DNA of 64,000 nucleotides from Hephaestia caeni (lineage in GTDB: Bacteria; Pseudomonadota; Alphaproteobacteria; Sphingomonadales; Sphingomonadaceae). The position numbers were made by a program, and so were the translations under genes. Position 1 is the stretch's first letter, and each line of letters begins with the position of its first letter. Location of the stretch: assembly GCF_003550065.1 (NCBI RefSeq), contig NZ_QXDC01000002.1:310001-374000 (forward strand). The letters run 5' to 3'. Positions 6,358 to 15,052 of this stretch are shown here, piece by piece. Below the pieces are notes generated by a model. The model was not told where the DNA came from and made no database searches. It was given only the letters and a program-made list of their open reading frames with translations.

Positions 6358-8751
6358 TTACCAGTCGAAGCGCAGGGACGTGACAACCGTGCGGGGCGTA
6401 AGCGGGGTATATTGCGGTCCGTCGCGGATAGAGAACGGGTTGCCGAACGCGAAGCTGTCGCCGGCGGTGTCGAACAGGTTGTCGATCCGGAGGGCGAGGC
6501 TCCAGCGGCCCGCGGTCGCGCTGGCGCCGGCGGCGAACAGGGCATAGTCGCCCATGTGCCGATCGAGCGTGGGATCGAAGCTCAGCCTCGCGCTGCCGAT
6601 ATAGTTGCCTTGCCCTGAGAGCCTGACCGTCCAGTTGCCGAGCGCGAAGCGATAGCCGACCAGACCGCGCAGCGTGACGTTGGGCACGACCGGCAACCGC
6701 CGATCTTCGAGGCGGACGCCGTTCGCCGATACCAACTCCGCGCTCTCGGCATTGAGCCCGGCGCTGAGCGACCAGCCGCGGCCGAGCGTCCAATCCACGC
6801 TGGCATCGCCGCCCAGGATCCGCGCCCGGCCGGCATTGCGCGTCGAGATCAGCCCGTTATCGAGCAGGTAATCGGACTGGAGCGCGTGCCAGTCATCGAA
6901 ATACAGGCTCGACGCGAGCGCCAGCGCGCCATCGGCGAGCGTCAGCCGCGCGCCACCTTCGAGGCTTTCGAGCTCGTCGGAATCGAAATGTCCCTGTGCT
7001 TGGCCGGCGCCCGCCGCCAGCCCCCCGGGGCGCAGCGCACGCGCGTAGCGCAGGAAGAAATAGCGATCGTCGGCGGGGCGCCAGGCGAGCGACAGGCTGG
7101 GCGCGAAGCCGAGCTTGCGGCGTCGCCGGTCGGTCGCGCCCATGCGCTCGGCGCGCTCGTCCGCCGCATCGGTCAGCGACAGGCGGCCGCCGGCGGTCAG
7201 GCTGAACCGGCCGAGCGCCAGCGTCGCTTCGCCGAAGGCGGCAAATTCGGCGACGTCCTGATCGATCGATTCGACCGCGAACGGGCTGGCGCCAGGCACG
7301 CTGATCGTTCCGTCGAGACTGCTCGACGCATGGAGATAGGCCAATCCCGCCACCCAGCCGACGCCCCCCGCCGCGATCGGCGACAGCCGCACTTCCTGGT
7401 TGAAGATCGAATATTGCCGGTTGTCGGCGAACAGTGCGGGGGTCGACACGCCGAAATCGGCTGCCGCGGCGCTGGCGTCGAGGCGATAATCGACCGACTG
7501 CGTCACGTAGCTGGTGGCGGAGACGAGCCGCAGCCCGCCGAGATGCCCGACCACATCGAGATGCGCCTGCGCGAAATCGTTGTCGGCCGGCTCGGCGATC
7601 GGGTGAACGCGGGCCAGCGTGTCCGGTGAACCCGTGACATATTGGCTGTCGCGCGCGTCGATCGATTGCACCACGCCGCCGAGATCGACCGTCCAGTCGG
7701 TATCGGGCGCCCAGCGCAACGCGACGCGGCCGCCCTTGGTGGTCGATCGGTTGGCGTCGCGCGCGCCGCCTTCGGTATCGAGCCAGCCGGGATAGGAGCG
7801 ATAATAGCCGATCGCCCGCACCGCGAGCGTATCTTTTGCGAGCGGCAGGTTGATCAGCGCGTCGCCGCCACCGCCCAGCCCGCCATGCGCTCCCGCCGCG
7901 CCGACCAATGTCGCCGCGCCCGATGCCGCGTCGAGCGCGGGCGGGTTAGTGACGATGCGGAAAATGCCGCCCAGCGCCCCCGATCCGTAGAGCGGCCCCT
8001 GCGGCCCCTTGAGCACCTCGACCCGCGCGACGTCGAGCAGCAGCAGGTCGGGATCAGGCGAATCGTAGCTGATCCGGCTGTCGTCGAGCACCACCGCGAC
8101 GGTTGACTGAGTCGGGCCGTTGAACGGGCTGTCGGCGACACCGCGGATGAAGGCGCGGTTGCGGCCGGGGCCGAGATTGGTGAGAGCCAGCCCATCGATC
8201 CCGCTCGCCACCGTCGCGCTGTCGGGCGAGGCGGTGCCGGTGGCCAGCCGGTCGGGGGCGAAGACCGAGGCCGAGATCGGGATCGTGCCGAGCACCTCCG
8301 GCCGCTTGGTTGCGGTGACGACGATATCGACCGGGGCGCGGCTGATACGCGGAATCGTACGACGGCGGCGAGATGACGATGTGTGCGGCTCGATCGGGCT
8401 ACGCTCGAGCCGGAACAAGCCGGGCCCGACTGCGATCGCGCGGAACCCGGTTCCCACCAACATCCGGTTGAGCGCGTCGGCTGGCGTCAGCAGGCCATGC
8501 ACCGCCCGGGTGCGGATCGCAGGCAGCGCCGTCGTCGCGCCGACCGACTGTCCGGTGATGCTCGACCATCGTGCGAGGCTGACCGGCAGCGGCCCGGCGG
8601 GAATGTCGAACCGCTGCCGCGCCTCGCCGGCATTGGCAAGCGGGCGCGCTTCAACCGCGCTTTGGAGACAGCACGATGCGATCAGGGCCGTGCTGAACAG
8701 CAAGGTCCGCGACGGCGGCGAAATCCGAAACCAGATGCGAGCCGTCGCCAA
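6358..8751 (-). CDS. TonB-dependent receptor with N-terminal STN signalling domain (FecA-type)
   Basis: A 797-aa outer-membrane transporter that takes up a ligand (probably a ferric chelate) and signals to the FecR/sigma pair encoded just upstream. It has a signal peptide (hydrophobic TLLFSTALIASCCLQ then SAVEARP), an STN domain at about residues 47-118 (RFDIPAGPLPVSLARWSSITGQ ... LNRMLVGTGFRAI, each part of the secretin/TonB short N-terminal fold), a plug domain from about 140 (DIVVTATKRP, RVEVLKGPQGPLYGSGALGG) and a C-terminal beta-barrel ending in VVTSLRFDW with terminal aromatic. The only start not blocked by a stop is TTG at 8751, with GGGAG about 9 bases upstream. This places the first 34 codons inside the 3' end of fecR. 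Confidence 0.9.
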   Translation of the reverse strand: MATARIWFRISPPSRTLLFSTALIASCCLQSAVEARPLANAGEARQRFDIPAGPLPVSLARWSSITGQSVGATTALPAIRTRAVHGLLTPADALNRMLVGTGFRAIAVGPGLFRLERSPIEPHTSSSRRRRTIPRISRAPVDIVVTATKRPEVLGTIPISASVFAPDRLATGTASPDSATVASGIDGLALTNLGPGRNRAFIRGVADSPFNGPTQSTVAVVLDDSRISYDSPDPDLLLLDVARVEVLKGPQGPLYGSGALGGIFRIVTNPPALDAASGAATLVGAAGAHGGLGGGGDALINLPLAKDTLAVRAIGYYRSYPGWLDTEGGARDANRSTTKGGRVALRWAPDTDWTVDLGGVVQSIDARDSQYVTGSPDTLARVHPIAEPADNDFAQAHLDVVGHLGGLRLVSATSYVTQSVDYRLDASAAAADFGVSTPALFADNRQYSIFNQEVRLSPIAAGGVGWVAGLAYLHASSSLDGTISVPGASPFAVESIDQDVAEFAAFGEATLALGRFSLTAGGRLSLTDAADERAERMGATDRRRRKLGFAPSLSLAWRPADDRYFFLRYARALRPGGLAAGAGQAQGHFDSDELESLEGGARLTLADGALALASSLYFDDWHALQSDYLLDNGLISTRNAGRARILGGDASVDWTLGRGWSLSAGLNAESAELVSANGVRLEDRRLPVVPNVTLRGLVGYRFALGNWTVRLSGQGNYIGSARLSFDPTLDRHMGDYALFAAGASATAGRWSLALRIDNLFDTAGDSFAFGNPFSIRDGPQYTPLTPRTVVTSLRFDW

Positions 8752-9610
8752 TCACGAGCACTCCCGAAAAGCGGCGATCGCCGGCGGTTGTGGCGATGGC
8801 GATTCGCTTGCCGGTATAGCGGCTGATGTCGTTCGCCACCCTCGCCAATGAAGCATTGTCGTAGGTCAGCCGCCCGCGCCGCCAGCTCGCCACCGCATCG
8901 GGTGCGACGTTCGCCCTGGCGACAGCGCCGTCCTGGCCGCCGCTCACCGCGTCGCCGGCGTCGAGGCGAAACGGATCGCCGGCCGGCGGCGTGACCGTGA
9001 TCGAGCCTTGCGCCACCGCGATCGACACGTGGTCGCCGGCCAGATCGACCGAAAACCGGGTGCCGATATCGGCGATGTGGTAGCCGTTCGCCTCGATGAC
9101 GAGTTGCCGGGCCGGATCGTGCCGCACGTCGAAATAGACTGCCCCATGCCCGATCGTCACGCGATGCTGACGATGATCGACGCTGACGGCGGTATCGGCG
9201 GAAAGGGCGAGCTGTGAGCCGTCGTCGAGCGCCACGTTGCGCGTCGCACCGGGGTCCGTGGCATAAGCGATCGACTGGTCTTCCTGCGACTGGATGAGCG
9301 GCAGCCCGACCGCCAGCGTCAGCGCGGCGGCGATTCCGATACCGAGGAACCAGCGGCGCCCGGTCGAAGGACGTTCGGCCGCCTCATCCGCGGCTTTGCT
9401 ATCGTCGGGGCGCAGCAAGATGCGCAGGGCATCGCGATGCGAATCGACCGCGCGGTTGATCAGCGCGATGTCGTCGAAGGCGTCGCGATGGCGCGGATCG
9501 GCTTCGAGCCACGCGGTGAACGCGGCCCAATCCATATCGTCGCCCGCGATCGCCTGTTGCCAGGCGATGGCGCGTTCGACGATTTCGCTGTCCCTTTCTT
9601 CCATCATCAT
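8651..9610 (-). CDS. FecR-type anti-sigma factor / transmembrane signal transducer
   Basis: A 319-aa inner-membrane regulator that relays receptor occupancy to the ECF sigma factor. The cytoplasmic N-terminus has the DUF4880/FecR_N pattern (AIAWQQAIAGDDMDWAAFTAWL, then EADPRHRDAFDDI), followed by one membrane segment at about residues 84-103 (RRWFLGIGIAAALTLAVGLP). The periplasmic FecR domain then follows (ATRNVALDDGSQLALSADTAVSV ... GAVYFDVRHDPARQLVIEANGYHIADIGTRF, shown in parts) and a C-terminal SRYTGKRIAI segment. Its end overlaps the receptor start by about 100 bases. The gap to the sigma gene is 42 bases. Three consecutive ATG codons at 9610-9602 make the exact start ambiguous by two residues. 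Confidence 0.93.
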   Translation of the reverse strand: MMMEERDSEIVERAIAWQQAIAGDDMDWAAFTAWLEADPRHRDAFDDIALINRAVDSHRDALRILLRPDDSKAADEAAERPSTGRRWFLGIGIAAALTLAVGLPLIQSQEDQSIAYATDPGATRNVALDDGSQLALSADTAVSVDHRQHRVTIGHGAVYFDVRHDPARQLVIEANGYHIADIGTRFSVDLAGDHVSIAVAQGSITVTPPAGDPFRLDAGDAVSGGQDGAVARANVAPDAVASWRRGRLTYDNASLARVANDISRYTGKRIAIATTAGDRRFSGVLVIGDGSHLVSDFAAVADLAVQHGPDRIVLSPKRG

Positions 9611-9652
9611 CCCGTTGCCCCGCCCTGAGGACGTTCTCGTGCCACCATCACC

Positions 9653-10174
9653 TCAGTCCGCCAGCGCGCGACGAAGATGCTTCATCGCCACCGCCATGTG
9701 TTTTTCGACCCCGCTCTTGCTGATCCCGAGTCGCGCGGCGACCGCGCCGTGGCTCAAGCCATCGATCTTGTGCAGCTCGAACACGCGCCGCGCGCCGTCG
9801 GGCAGCGCCGCGATCGCTCTGGCCAGTCGCTGCGCCTCCTGGTCCGCTTCGAGGGCGAGGTCGGGCGCGTCGACCGGGTCGGCAACCTCTCCCGTTCCGA
9901 GCGCTGCGCCGTGGACGCTTTCGGTCCAGGCACGGTCGCGACACTCGCGGCGGCGGCGGGCGCGCACGCGGTCGATGACCAGGTTGTTCGCTGCGCGGAA
10001 CAGATAGCCGCGCCAATGCTCGACCGTCGCGGCGGGGGCCGCGCTCGCGCGCAGCCAAAGCTCCTGCAGGATGTCCTCGGCTTCGGCCACGTCCCCGGTC
10101 CGCGCCGCCACGAACCGAAGTAGTTCGGCGCGGTGATGCTCGAAAAGGCTGGGTAGTTCGGGGTCGGCTTTCAC
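9653..10174 (-). CDS. FecI-type ECF RNA polymerase sigma factor
   Basis: A 173-aa ECF sigma factor. Region 2 is LFEHHRAELLRFVAARTGDVAEAEDILQELWLRA and RGYLFRAANNLVIDRVRARRRR (each quoted in pieces of the motif), and region 4 is AIAALPDGARRVFELHKIDGLSHGAVAARLGISKSGVEKHM. The spacing matches iron-starvation (FecI) sigmas, and it is followed by fecR and an STN receptor, the classic cell-surface signalling order. The start was chosen at GTG 10174, which overlaps the stop of the small membrane protein as GTGA; the open frame extends to 10378 but the extra residues are not sigma-like. It probably drives the receptor promoter when ligand binds. Confidence 0.9.
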   Translation of the reverse strand: MKADPELPSLFEHHRAELLRFVAARTGDVAEAEDILQELWLRASAAPAATVEHWRGYLFRAANNLVIDRVRARRRRECRDRAWTESVHGAALGTGEVADPVDAPDLALEADQEAQRLARAIAALPDGARRVFELHKIDGLSHGAVAARLGISKSGVEKHMAVAMKHLRRALAD

Positions 10175-10458
10175 CCGGTTCGTGTAGCGTCCGCACGCGA
10201 TATTGTCGCCATCCCACGATTGTCGCCCGGCATGATTGCCATGTCGACCGGCGTGGGACGGGGGGATGGCTCGCGCCCGACCCGGCGGCGGTGCGTCCGA
10301 TCCGTCAATACGATGACGAGGCGCCAGGCGGGTATCGCGACCAGCAGATAGACGCCGACGAGCAGCGCGAGTACCCACATCATATAGCCGTCATCGACCT
10401 CATCAGCGGGCGCATGCGGCATCGGCTGGGGGTCGCAACGAAAGGCGGTCGACGACAT
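10171..10458 (-). CDS. small single-span membrane protein upstream of the ECF sigma gene
   Basis: A 95-aa protein of unknown family. ATG at 10458 has a good ribosome-binding site (AAGGAGA about 8 bases upstream). One clear membrane helix is present (YMMWVLALLVGVYLLVAIPAWRLVIVL, about residues 25-51), followed by a basic stretch RTHRRRVGRE and a Pro/Thr-rich tail. The stop overlaps the sigma GTG by 4 bases (GTGA), so translation of the two is probably coupled. Position at the head of a sigma-FecR-receptor operon suggests a role in that signalling system, but nothing in the protein itself identifies one. Confidence 0.65.
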   Translation of the reverse strand: MSSTAFRCDPQPMPHAPADEVDDGYMMWVLALLVGVYLLVAIPAWRLVIVLTDRTHRRRVGREPSPRPTPVDMAIMPGDNRGMATISRADATRTG

Positions 10459-10529
10459 TGCGGTGTCTCCTTCACCGTGAGACGGCGTCGACCCATCTGC
10501 ACCTCAGTCGCGACAGGGGGATGACGGTG

Positions 10530-12032
10530 TCAGAGTTGTTTCCGGCTTCGCTGAAACAGAGCCTGGCCTCGCGATGGCGGGAGGAACAAGGTGAACGGCG
10601 TCGCCGGCACCGCCACGGCGGTCCAGCCCTGCCGCCGCGCGACGGCCGCGAGGGTGGCATCGAGTCGGTCGTCGCCGCTCGTCCAGCTTGCTTCACCGCC
10701 GGTGACGATCGCGGCGGGCGGACGTCGCGAGAGCTGCGCGGCGGCATTCGCCCGGCTGACCAGTACGAAGCGCCGCTCGTCGTCCGGCGACAGGAGACCG
10801 TCGCTGCGAAAGAAGAACGGGCCGGTTGCGAATCGCGGGTCGATCGGTCGCCCCGCCGGCGCGATCATCTGCGGCGACAGGGTCGCGACCGGGCCGGCGA
10901 CGTGCAGCCGGTCCATCGTCGATCGCAGCGCACGGCCATAGGCGATCGCGGCGAACACCGGCGGTCTTGTCCGCACCGCCTCGACCAGCGCGATCGTCGA
11001 CGGGACGAGACCGGCGACGACGAACACCGCCGCGGCGATGCGCAGCCCTTTCGCCGGGCGCTGCAAGGCGGGCGTCAGCGACAGCCGGACGAACAGCGGC
11101 ACAATCATCACCAGCAGATATTGCCGCCAGGTCGGCGCGGGCAGGATCGCGGCGATCAGGCCGGCGACGATCATCACGTCGAGCATGACGGCAAGCCGGT
11201 TGCGGCGACGAAAATCGGTGAGAACGATCATGCTCGCCAGCAGCGCGGGGCCGAGCGCGAGGAACTTGAGGATATCCAGAGCGCGGCCGGGGATGCCGAG
11301 CTTCCCGGCGGCATGGATCGCATAGAATTGCTCGGGCGCGGCGGTGGGAAAGCGCAGCACATCGAACGCGAACGCCGCCGGCGCGCCTGCCCAGCTTGTC
11401 GCAACCAACAGCGCCGGAGGCATGGCGCCGAGGAGCAGCCAGCCCGGTCGATAGCGACGGTCGGCCAGCGCGAGTCCGCCATATGCCAGAGCCGGCAGCG
11501 CATAGGACAGCTTCGCGGCGGTGGCCGCCGACAACAGCAAACCGATCGCTGCGGCGTGGCCGGCGCTGCCGCACCCCTCGGTCCGCTTCACCATCAACCA
11601 TAACGCGGCCGCGAACAGGCATGCCGGCAGCATGTCGTTGCGCGCGACCGCCGCGCCGAACAGGAAGCTGTCGCAGCACCCAAGCAACCCGGCGGCAAGC
11701 AGCGCTTCCCGCCGCCCCGCACCCCCTCTGCGGCTCGCGGCATAGACGAAGGCGATGCACCCGGCGCCCAGCAGGGCGTTGAGCAGCCGCAGCTCGACGA
11801 ACGCCCATGCCCCCACCAACGGCGCGAACAGCAGCGGTTGAAGCGGCGTCTGGAGATAAGCGAAGTCGCGATAGATGACGCCGTGCCGCGCCAGCAGCGT
11901 GGCGGCAACATACTGGCTCTCGTCATGGTCGAGCGGGCGGATCAAGGCGAAGCCCATCAAGACCAACGCAACGCCGATCAGCACCCAGACCGCCGGACGA
12001 CGGAGATGGCGCCAAAGCACGGGCCCGTTCAC
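10530..12032 (-). CDS. PMT/ArnT-like membrane glycosyltransferase (GT-C fold)
   Basis: A 500-aa polytopic membrane protein, last gene of the RND operon. It has the GT-C signature: after a first membrane helix (VWVLIGVALVLMGFALI) comes the acidic motif RPLDHDESQYVA in the first extracytoplasmic loop, as in dolichyl-phosphate mannosyltransferases and ArnT. A second acidic pair VARNDMLPA lies before later helices. The C-terminal third is a soluble periplasmic part. GTG at 12032 overlaps the RND stop as GTGA (12029-12032). It would transfer a sugar from a polyprenyl-phosphate donor to a lipid or protein; the substrate is unknown. Its placement after an efflux pump suggests envelope modification co-induced with efflux. 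Confidence 0.8.
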   Translation of the reverse strand: MNGPVLWRHLRRPAVWVLIGVALVLMGFALIRPLDHDESQYVAATLLARHGVIYRDFAYLQTPLQPLLFAPLVGAWAFVELRLLNALLGAGCIAFVYAASRRGGAGRREALLAAGLLGCCDSFLFGAAVARNDMLPACLFAAALWLMVKRTEGCGSAGHAAAIGLLLSAATAAKLSYALPALAYGGLALADRRYRPGWLLLGAMPPALLVATSWAGAPAAFAFDVLRFPTAAPEQFYAIHAAGKLGIPGRALDILKFLALGPALLASMIVLTDFRRRNRLAVMLDVMIVAGLIAAILPAPTWRQYLLVMIVPLFVRLSLTPALQRPAKGLRIAAAVFVVAGLVPSTIALVEAVRTRPPVFAAIAYGRALRSTMDRLHVAGPVATLSPQMIAPAGRPIDPRFATGPFFFRSDGLLSPDDERRFVLVSRANAAAQLSRRPPAAIVTGGEASWTSGDDRLDATLAAVARRQGWTAVAVPATPFTLFLPPSRGQALFQRSRKQL

Positions 12033-15000
12033 GACTGTGTCCGTCGTTGCAGCCACAGCATCATCGCCGGCAGGAACAGCAGTACCAGCGGCACGGCAGC
12101 AGTGAGGCCGAAGATGATCGCGGTGGCGAGCGGTTGCTGCAATCCGGCGCCGCGGCTGATGCCGAGCGCCAGCGGGCTGAGCGTCAGGACCGCGATCAGC
12201 GCCGACATCAGGATGGGGCGCAGCCTTTTGGCGCCCGCCTCGCGAAGCTGCGCGAGGTTTAGCGGCAGCGTGCGGTCGATCTCGGCAAGGAAGAAGATGA
12301 CCAGTTCGGTGACCATGCCGACCACCATCGTCAGCCCCATCAGCGCCGAGATGTCGAGTTCGATGCCGGTGACCCACAGCCCGAGCAGCACCGCGGCGGC
12401 CGACAGCAGCACCGTGACGATCGCGCAAAGCGTCCAGGCCAACCGCTCGTAGAGGAACGTCAGCAGCAGTGCCGAGAGCAGCAGCGCGGCGGCGAACACC
12501 ATCGACAGATCGGCGAAGCTCTGCTGCTGCTGCGCGTAGAGGCCGCCATAATCGACGCGGATCGATGCCGGCAGGCGCAGCGAGGCGACCTTGGCGCGCA
12601 CCTTCCGCATGCCCGAGCCGAGGTCGCGGCCTTCGAGCCGCGCGGTGACGGCGATGAACGGGGCCAGATCCTCGCGCGTCAGTTGCATCTGTCCGGGCAT
12701 GATCGACACCTGCGCGACCTGCGAGACGCGCACGCCATGCCCGTCAGGCGCGACCAGCACGAGCTGGCCAAGCTGGTCGGCCCTGCCGCGCAGGTCGGCG
12801 GGCGCGCGCAGGCGAACCGTCACCAGTTGCTCGCCGATGCGCACCTCAGTCGCTGGATTGCCGCCGATCATGGTCTGGAGCTGGCTGGCGATGCTGTCGG
12901 GATCGAGCCCCTGTTGCGCGGCGCGCGCGGGATCGACCTTGACGGCGATCGCGTCGCCCGCCACGCGCAAGCCGTCGACCACCTCGACCACGCCGTTGAT
13001 CGTGCCGATCGCAGCGCCGACTCGCTTCGCCGCTTGCTGGAGCCCAGCGGAATCGTCGCCGAACAGCTTGACCTCGATCGGCTGCGGCACCGCCGTCAGG
13101 TCACCGATCAGGTCTTCCATCAATTGCGCGGTTTCGATCTCGACGCCGGGCACGCGTGCCTCGATGCGCTGGCGGATATCGGCCATCACCGCCTCGATCG
13201 GCCGCCGCCGGCCGTCCTTCAAACGGATGAAATAGTCGCCCTCGTCGGCCTCTGTCAGGCCGCCGCCAAGCTGGAGGCCGGTGCGTCGCGAATAGCTGGC
13301 GACCTCGGGCGTCGCCATGATCACCTGCTCGACCTGGCGCAGGATGCGATCGGTGTCGCTCAGCGCGGCCCCCGATTGCGCCTTGTAGTCGAGGATGAAC
13401 CCGCCTTCGTCCATCTTGGGCATGAAGCCTGAGGGCACATGGCTCCACGCCACATAGCCGAGCGCCGCCAGCACAACGCCGAGCAGCAGCGCAAACCGCC
13501 CCGGCCGCGCCATCGAGCGCTCGAAGACGCGATGGTAGCCGTCGGCGAGCTTGCCGACGAATCCACCCGCACGCTCTGCCGCCTCGGCACCCTTGTCGCG
13601 CAGCCAGTGCGCCGCGACGATCGGGACGATCAGCCGCGCATAGAGCAGCGACAGCACCAAAGCCGCGACCATCGTCAGCGCCAGCGCCTTGAAGAAGCCG
13701 CCGGTCACGCCGCTGATGAAGGCGAGCGGCAGGAACACGATGATCGTCGCCGAGGTCGAGCCGATCAGCGGCGTGCCCATCTCCGCCGCCGCACCGAGCA
13801 CGCCGCGCACCGTGCCCTCCTGCATGCGCCGCATGATATGTTCGAGCATGACGACGACATCGTCGACGACGAGGCCGACCGCCGCGGCCATGCCGCCCAG
13901 CGTCATCATGTTGAAGCTCATCCCGAACGCGAGCAGGACCAGGCACGTGCCGGCGAGCACCATCGGCAGCATCAGCCCGGTGATCACCATCAACCGGCCC
14001 GATCGCAGGAACACGAATAGCACCAGCCCGGCGAGCACCGCGCCGAGCAGGATCGCGTCGCGCACCGCATTGGCGGCGCCTGTGACCAGCTCGGACTGGT
14101 CGTAGAACGGCGTTACCCTGACCGTGGCGGGCAGGCCGAGCGTCTTGAGCCGGGCGTCGACCTGCTTGACGATCCGCACCGTGTCGCCCTGCAGCGCCTG
14201 GCGGACATTGATGAGCACCGCGGCCTGCCCGTTCGAGGTGACGGCGGTGTAATTGGGCTCCGTCGCGGGCTTGATCGTCGCGATCTGGCCGAGCGTGGCG
14301 ATGCCGGCGCCGCCGGTCGCCGCCTTGATCGGCGTCGCGGCGAGATCGGCCATCGACCTGATCCGGCTCTGCGCGAGCACGAGATAGAGGCGGTGCCGGT
14401 CCTCGATGCGGCCAAGCCCTCGAACGACGTTCGCCTTGCCGAGCGTCACCGCGATATCGTCGAGGCTGACGCCGAGCGCCTGCGCGTGCGCCGGATCGAT
14501 GTCGACCGCGAACTCACGCGGGCTGCCGCCGAGCACGTCGACCCCGGCCACACCGCTCACCGCGGTCAACGCCGGCTGCACCTTGAGCACGGCGAGTTGG
14601 CGCAGCGCCTCCTGATCGAGCGACGTCGAGGTCAGCGCGATACCCAGTACCGGAAACATGGTGGGGTCCGATCGCCGCACGTCGAACCGCGTGCCGGCGG
14701 GCAGGTCGGGCAGGACCGTCGCCAGCGCACCCTGCGTCGCCAGCGTCGCCGAGACCATGTCCTCACCCCAGGGAAAGTTGAGGTCGATCTCCGCCGAGCC
14801 GCGGCTGGTGGTCGAGCGCACGCGCGACACGCCCGGCACCGCACGCAGCGCCAGCTCGACCGGGCGGGTAATCTCGGCAGTCATCTGCCCGGCGTCGCGT
14901 TCGCCGGCGTCGATCGACACGACGACGCGCGGATAGCTGATGAACGGAAACAGGCTGACCGGCATCTTGAGCGCCGCGACAAGCCCACCCAGCGTCAGGA

Positions 15001-15052
15001 GGATCGCGGCGAGCCACAATGCCCGCGAATGATCGGCGAGCGAGCGCGTCAT
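12029..15052 (-). CDS. RND-family efflux transporter, inner-membrane permease
   Basis: A 1007-aa resistance-nodulation-division pump that exports substrates using the proton gradient. It has two-repeat architecture: TM1 at the N-terminus (ALWLAAILLTLGGLVAALKMPVSLFP), a large periplasmic porter loop, TM2-6 including GLVVDDVVVMLEHIMRR with proton-relay Asp397-Asp398 in TM4, then a second periplasmic loop and helices 8-12 (ELDISALMGLTMVVGMVTELVIFFLAEI). The TM4 acidic pair fits hydrophobe/multidrug (HAE) pumps better than metal (CzcA) pumps, but the N-terminus is unusual. ATG at 15052 overlaps the adaptor stop as ATGA. The open frame upstream overlaps the adaptor and outer-membrane genes and is not real. 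Confidence 0.93.
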   Translation of the reverse strand: MTRSLADHSRALWLAAILLTLGGLVAALKMPVSLFPFISYPRVVVSIDAGERDAGQMTAEITRPVELALRAVPGVSRVRSTTSRGSAEIDLNFPWGEDMVSATLATQGALATVLPDLPAGTRFDVRRSDPTMFPVLGIALTSTSLDQEALRQLAVLKVQPALTAVSGVAGVDVLGGSPREFAVDIDPAHAQALGVSLDDIAVTLGKANVVRGLGRIEDRHRLYLVLAQSRIRSMADLAATPIKAATGGAGIATLGQIATIKPATEPNYTAVTSNGQAAVLINVRQALQGDTVRIVKQVDARLKTLGLPATVRVTPFYDQSELVTGAANAVRDAILLGAVLAGLVLFVFLRSGRLMVITGLMLPMVLAGTCLVLLAFGMSFNMMTLGGMAAAVGLVVDDVVVMLEHIMRRMQEGTVRGVLGAAAEMGTPLIGSTSATIIVFLPLAFISGVTGGFFKALALTMVAALVLSLLYARLIVPIVAAHWLRDKGAEAAERAGGFVGKLADGYHRVFERSMARPGRFALLLGVVLAALGYVAWSHVPSGFMPKMDEGGFILDYKAQSGAALSDTDRILRQVEQVIMATPEVASYSRRTGLQLGGGLTEADEGDYFIRLKDGRRRPIEAVMADIRQRIEARVPGVEIETAQLMEDLIGDLTAVPQPIEVKLFGDDSAGLQQAAKRVGAAIGTINGVVEVVDGLRVAGDAIAVKVDPARAAQQGLDPDSIASQLQTMIGGNPATEVRIGEQLVTVRLRAPADLRGRADQLGQLVLVAPDGHGVRVSQVAQVSIMPGQMQLTREDLAPFIAVTARLEGRDLGSGMRKVRAKVASLRLPASIRVDYGGLYAQQQQSFADLSMVFAAALLLSALLLTFLYERLAWTLCAIVTVLLSAAAVLLGLWVTGIELDISALMGLTMVVGMVTELVIFFLAEIDRTLPLNLAQLREAGAKRLRPILMSALIAVLTLSPLALGISRGAGLQQPLATAIIFGLTAAVPLVLLFLPAMMLWLQRRTQS

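Noticed and set aside
12029..15052. CzcA/CusA heavy-metal pump
   Set aside because: The TM4 motif is VVDDVVVMLEH with two Asp, as in multidrug (HAE) pumps; metal-pump motifs are not seen.
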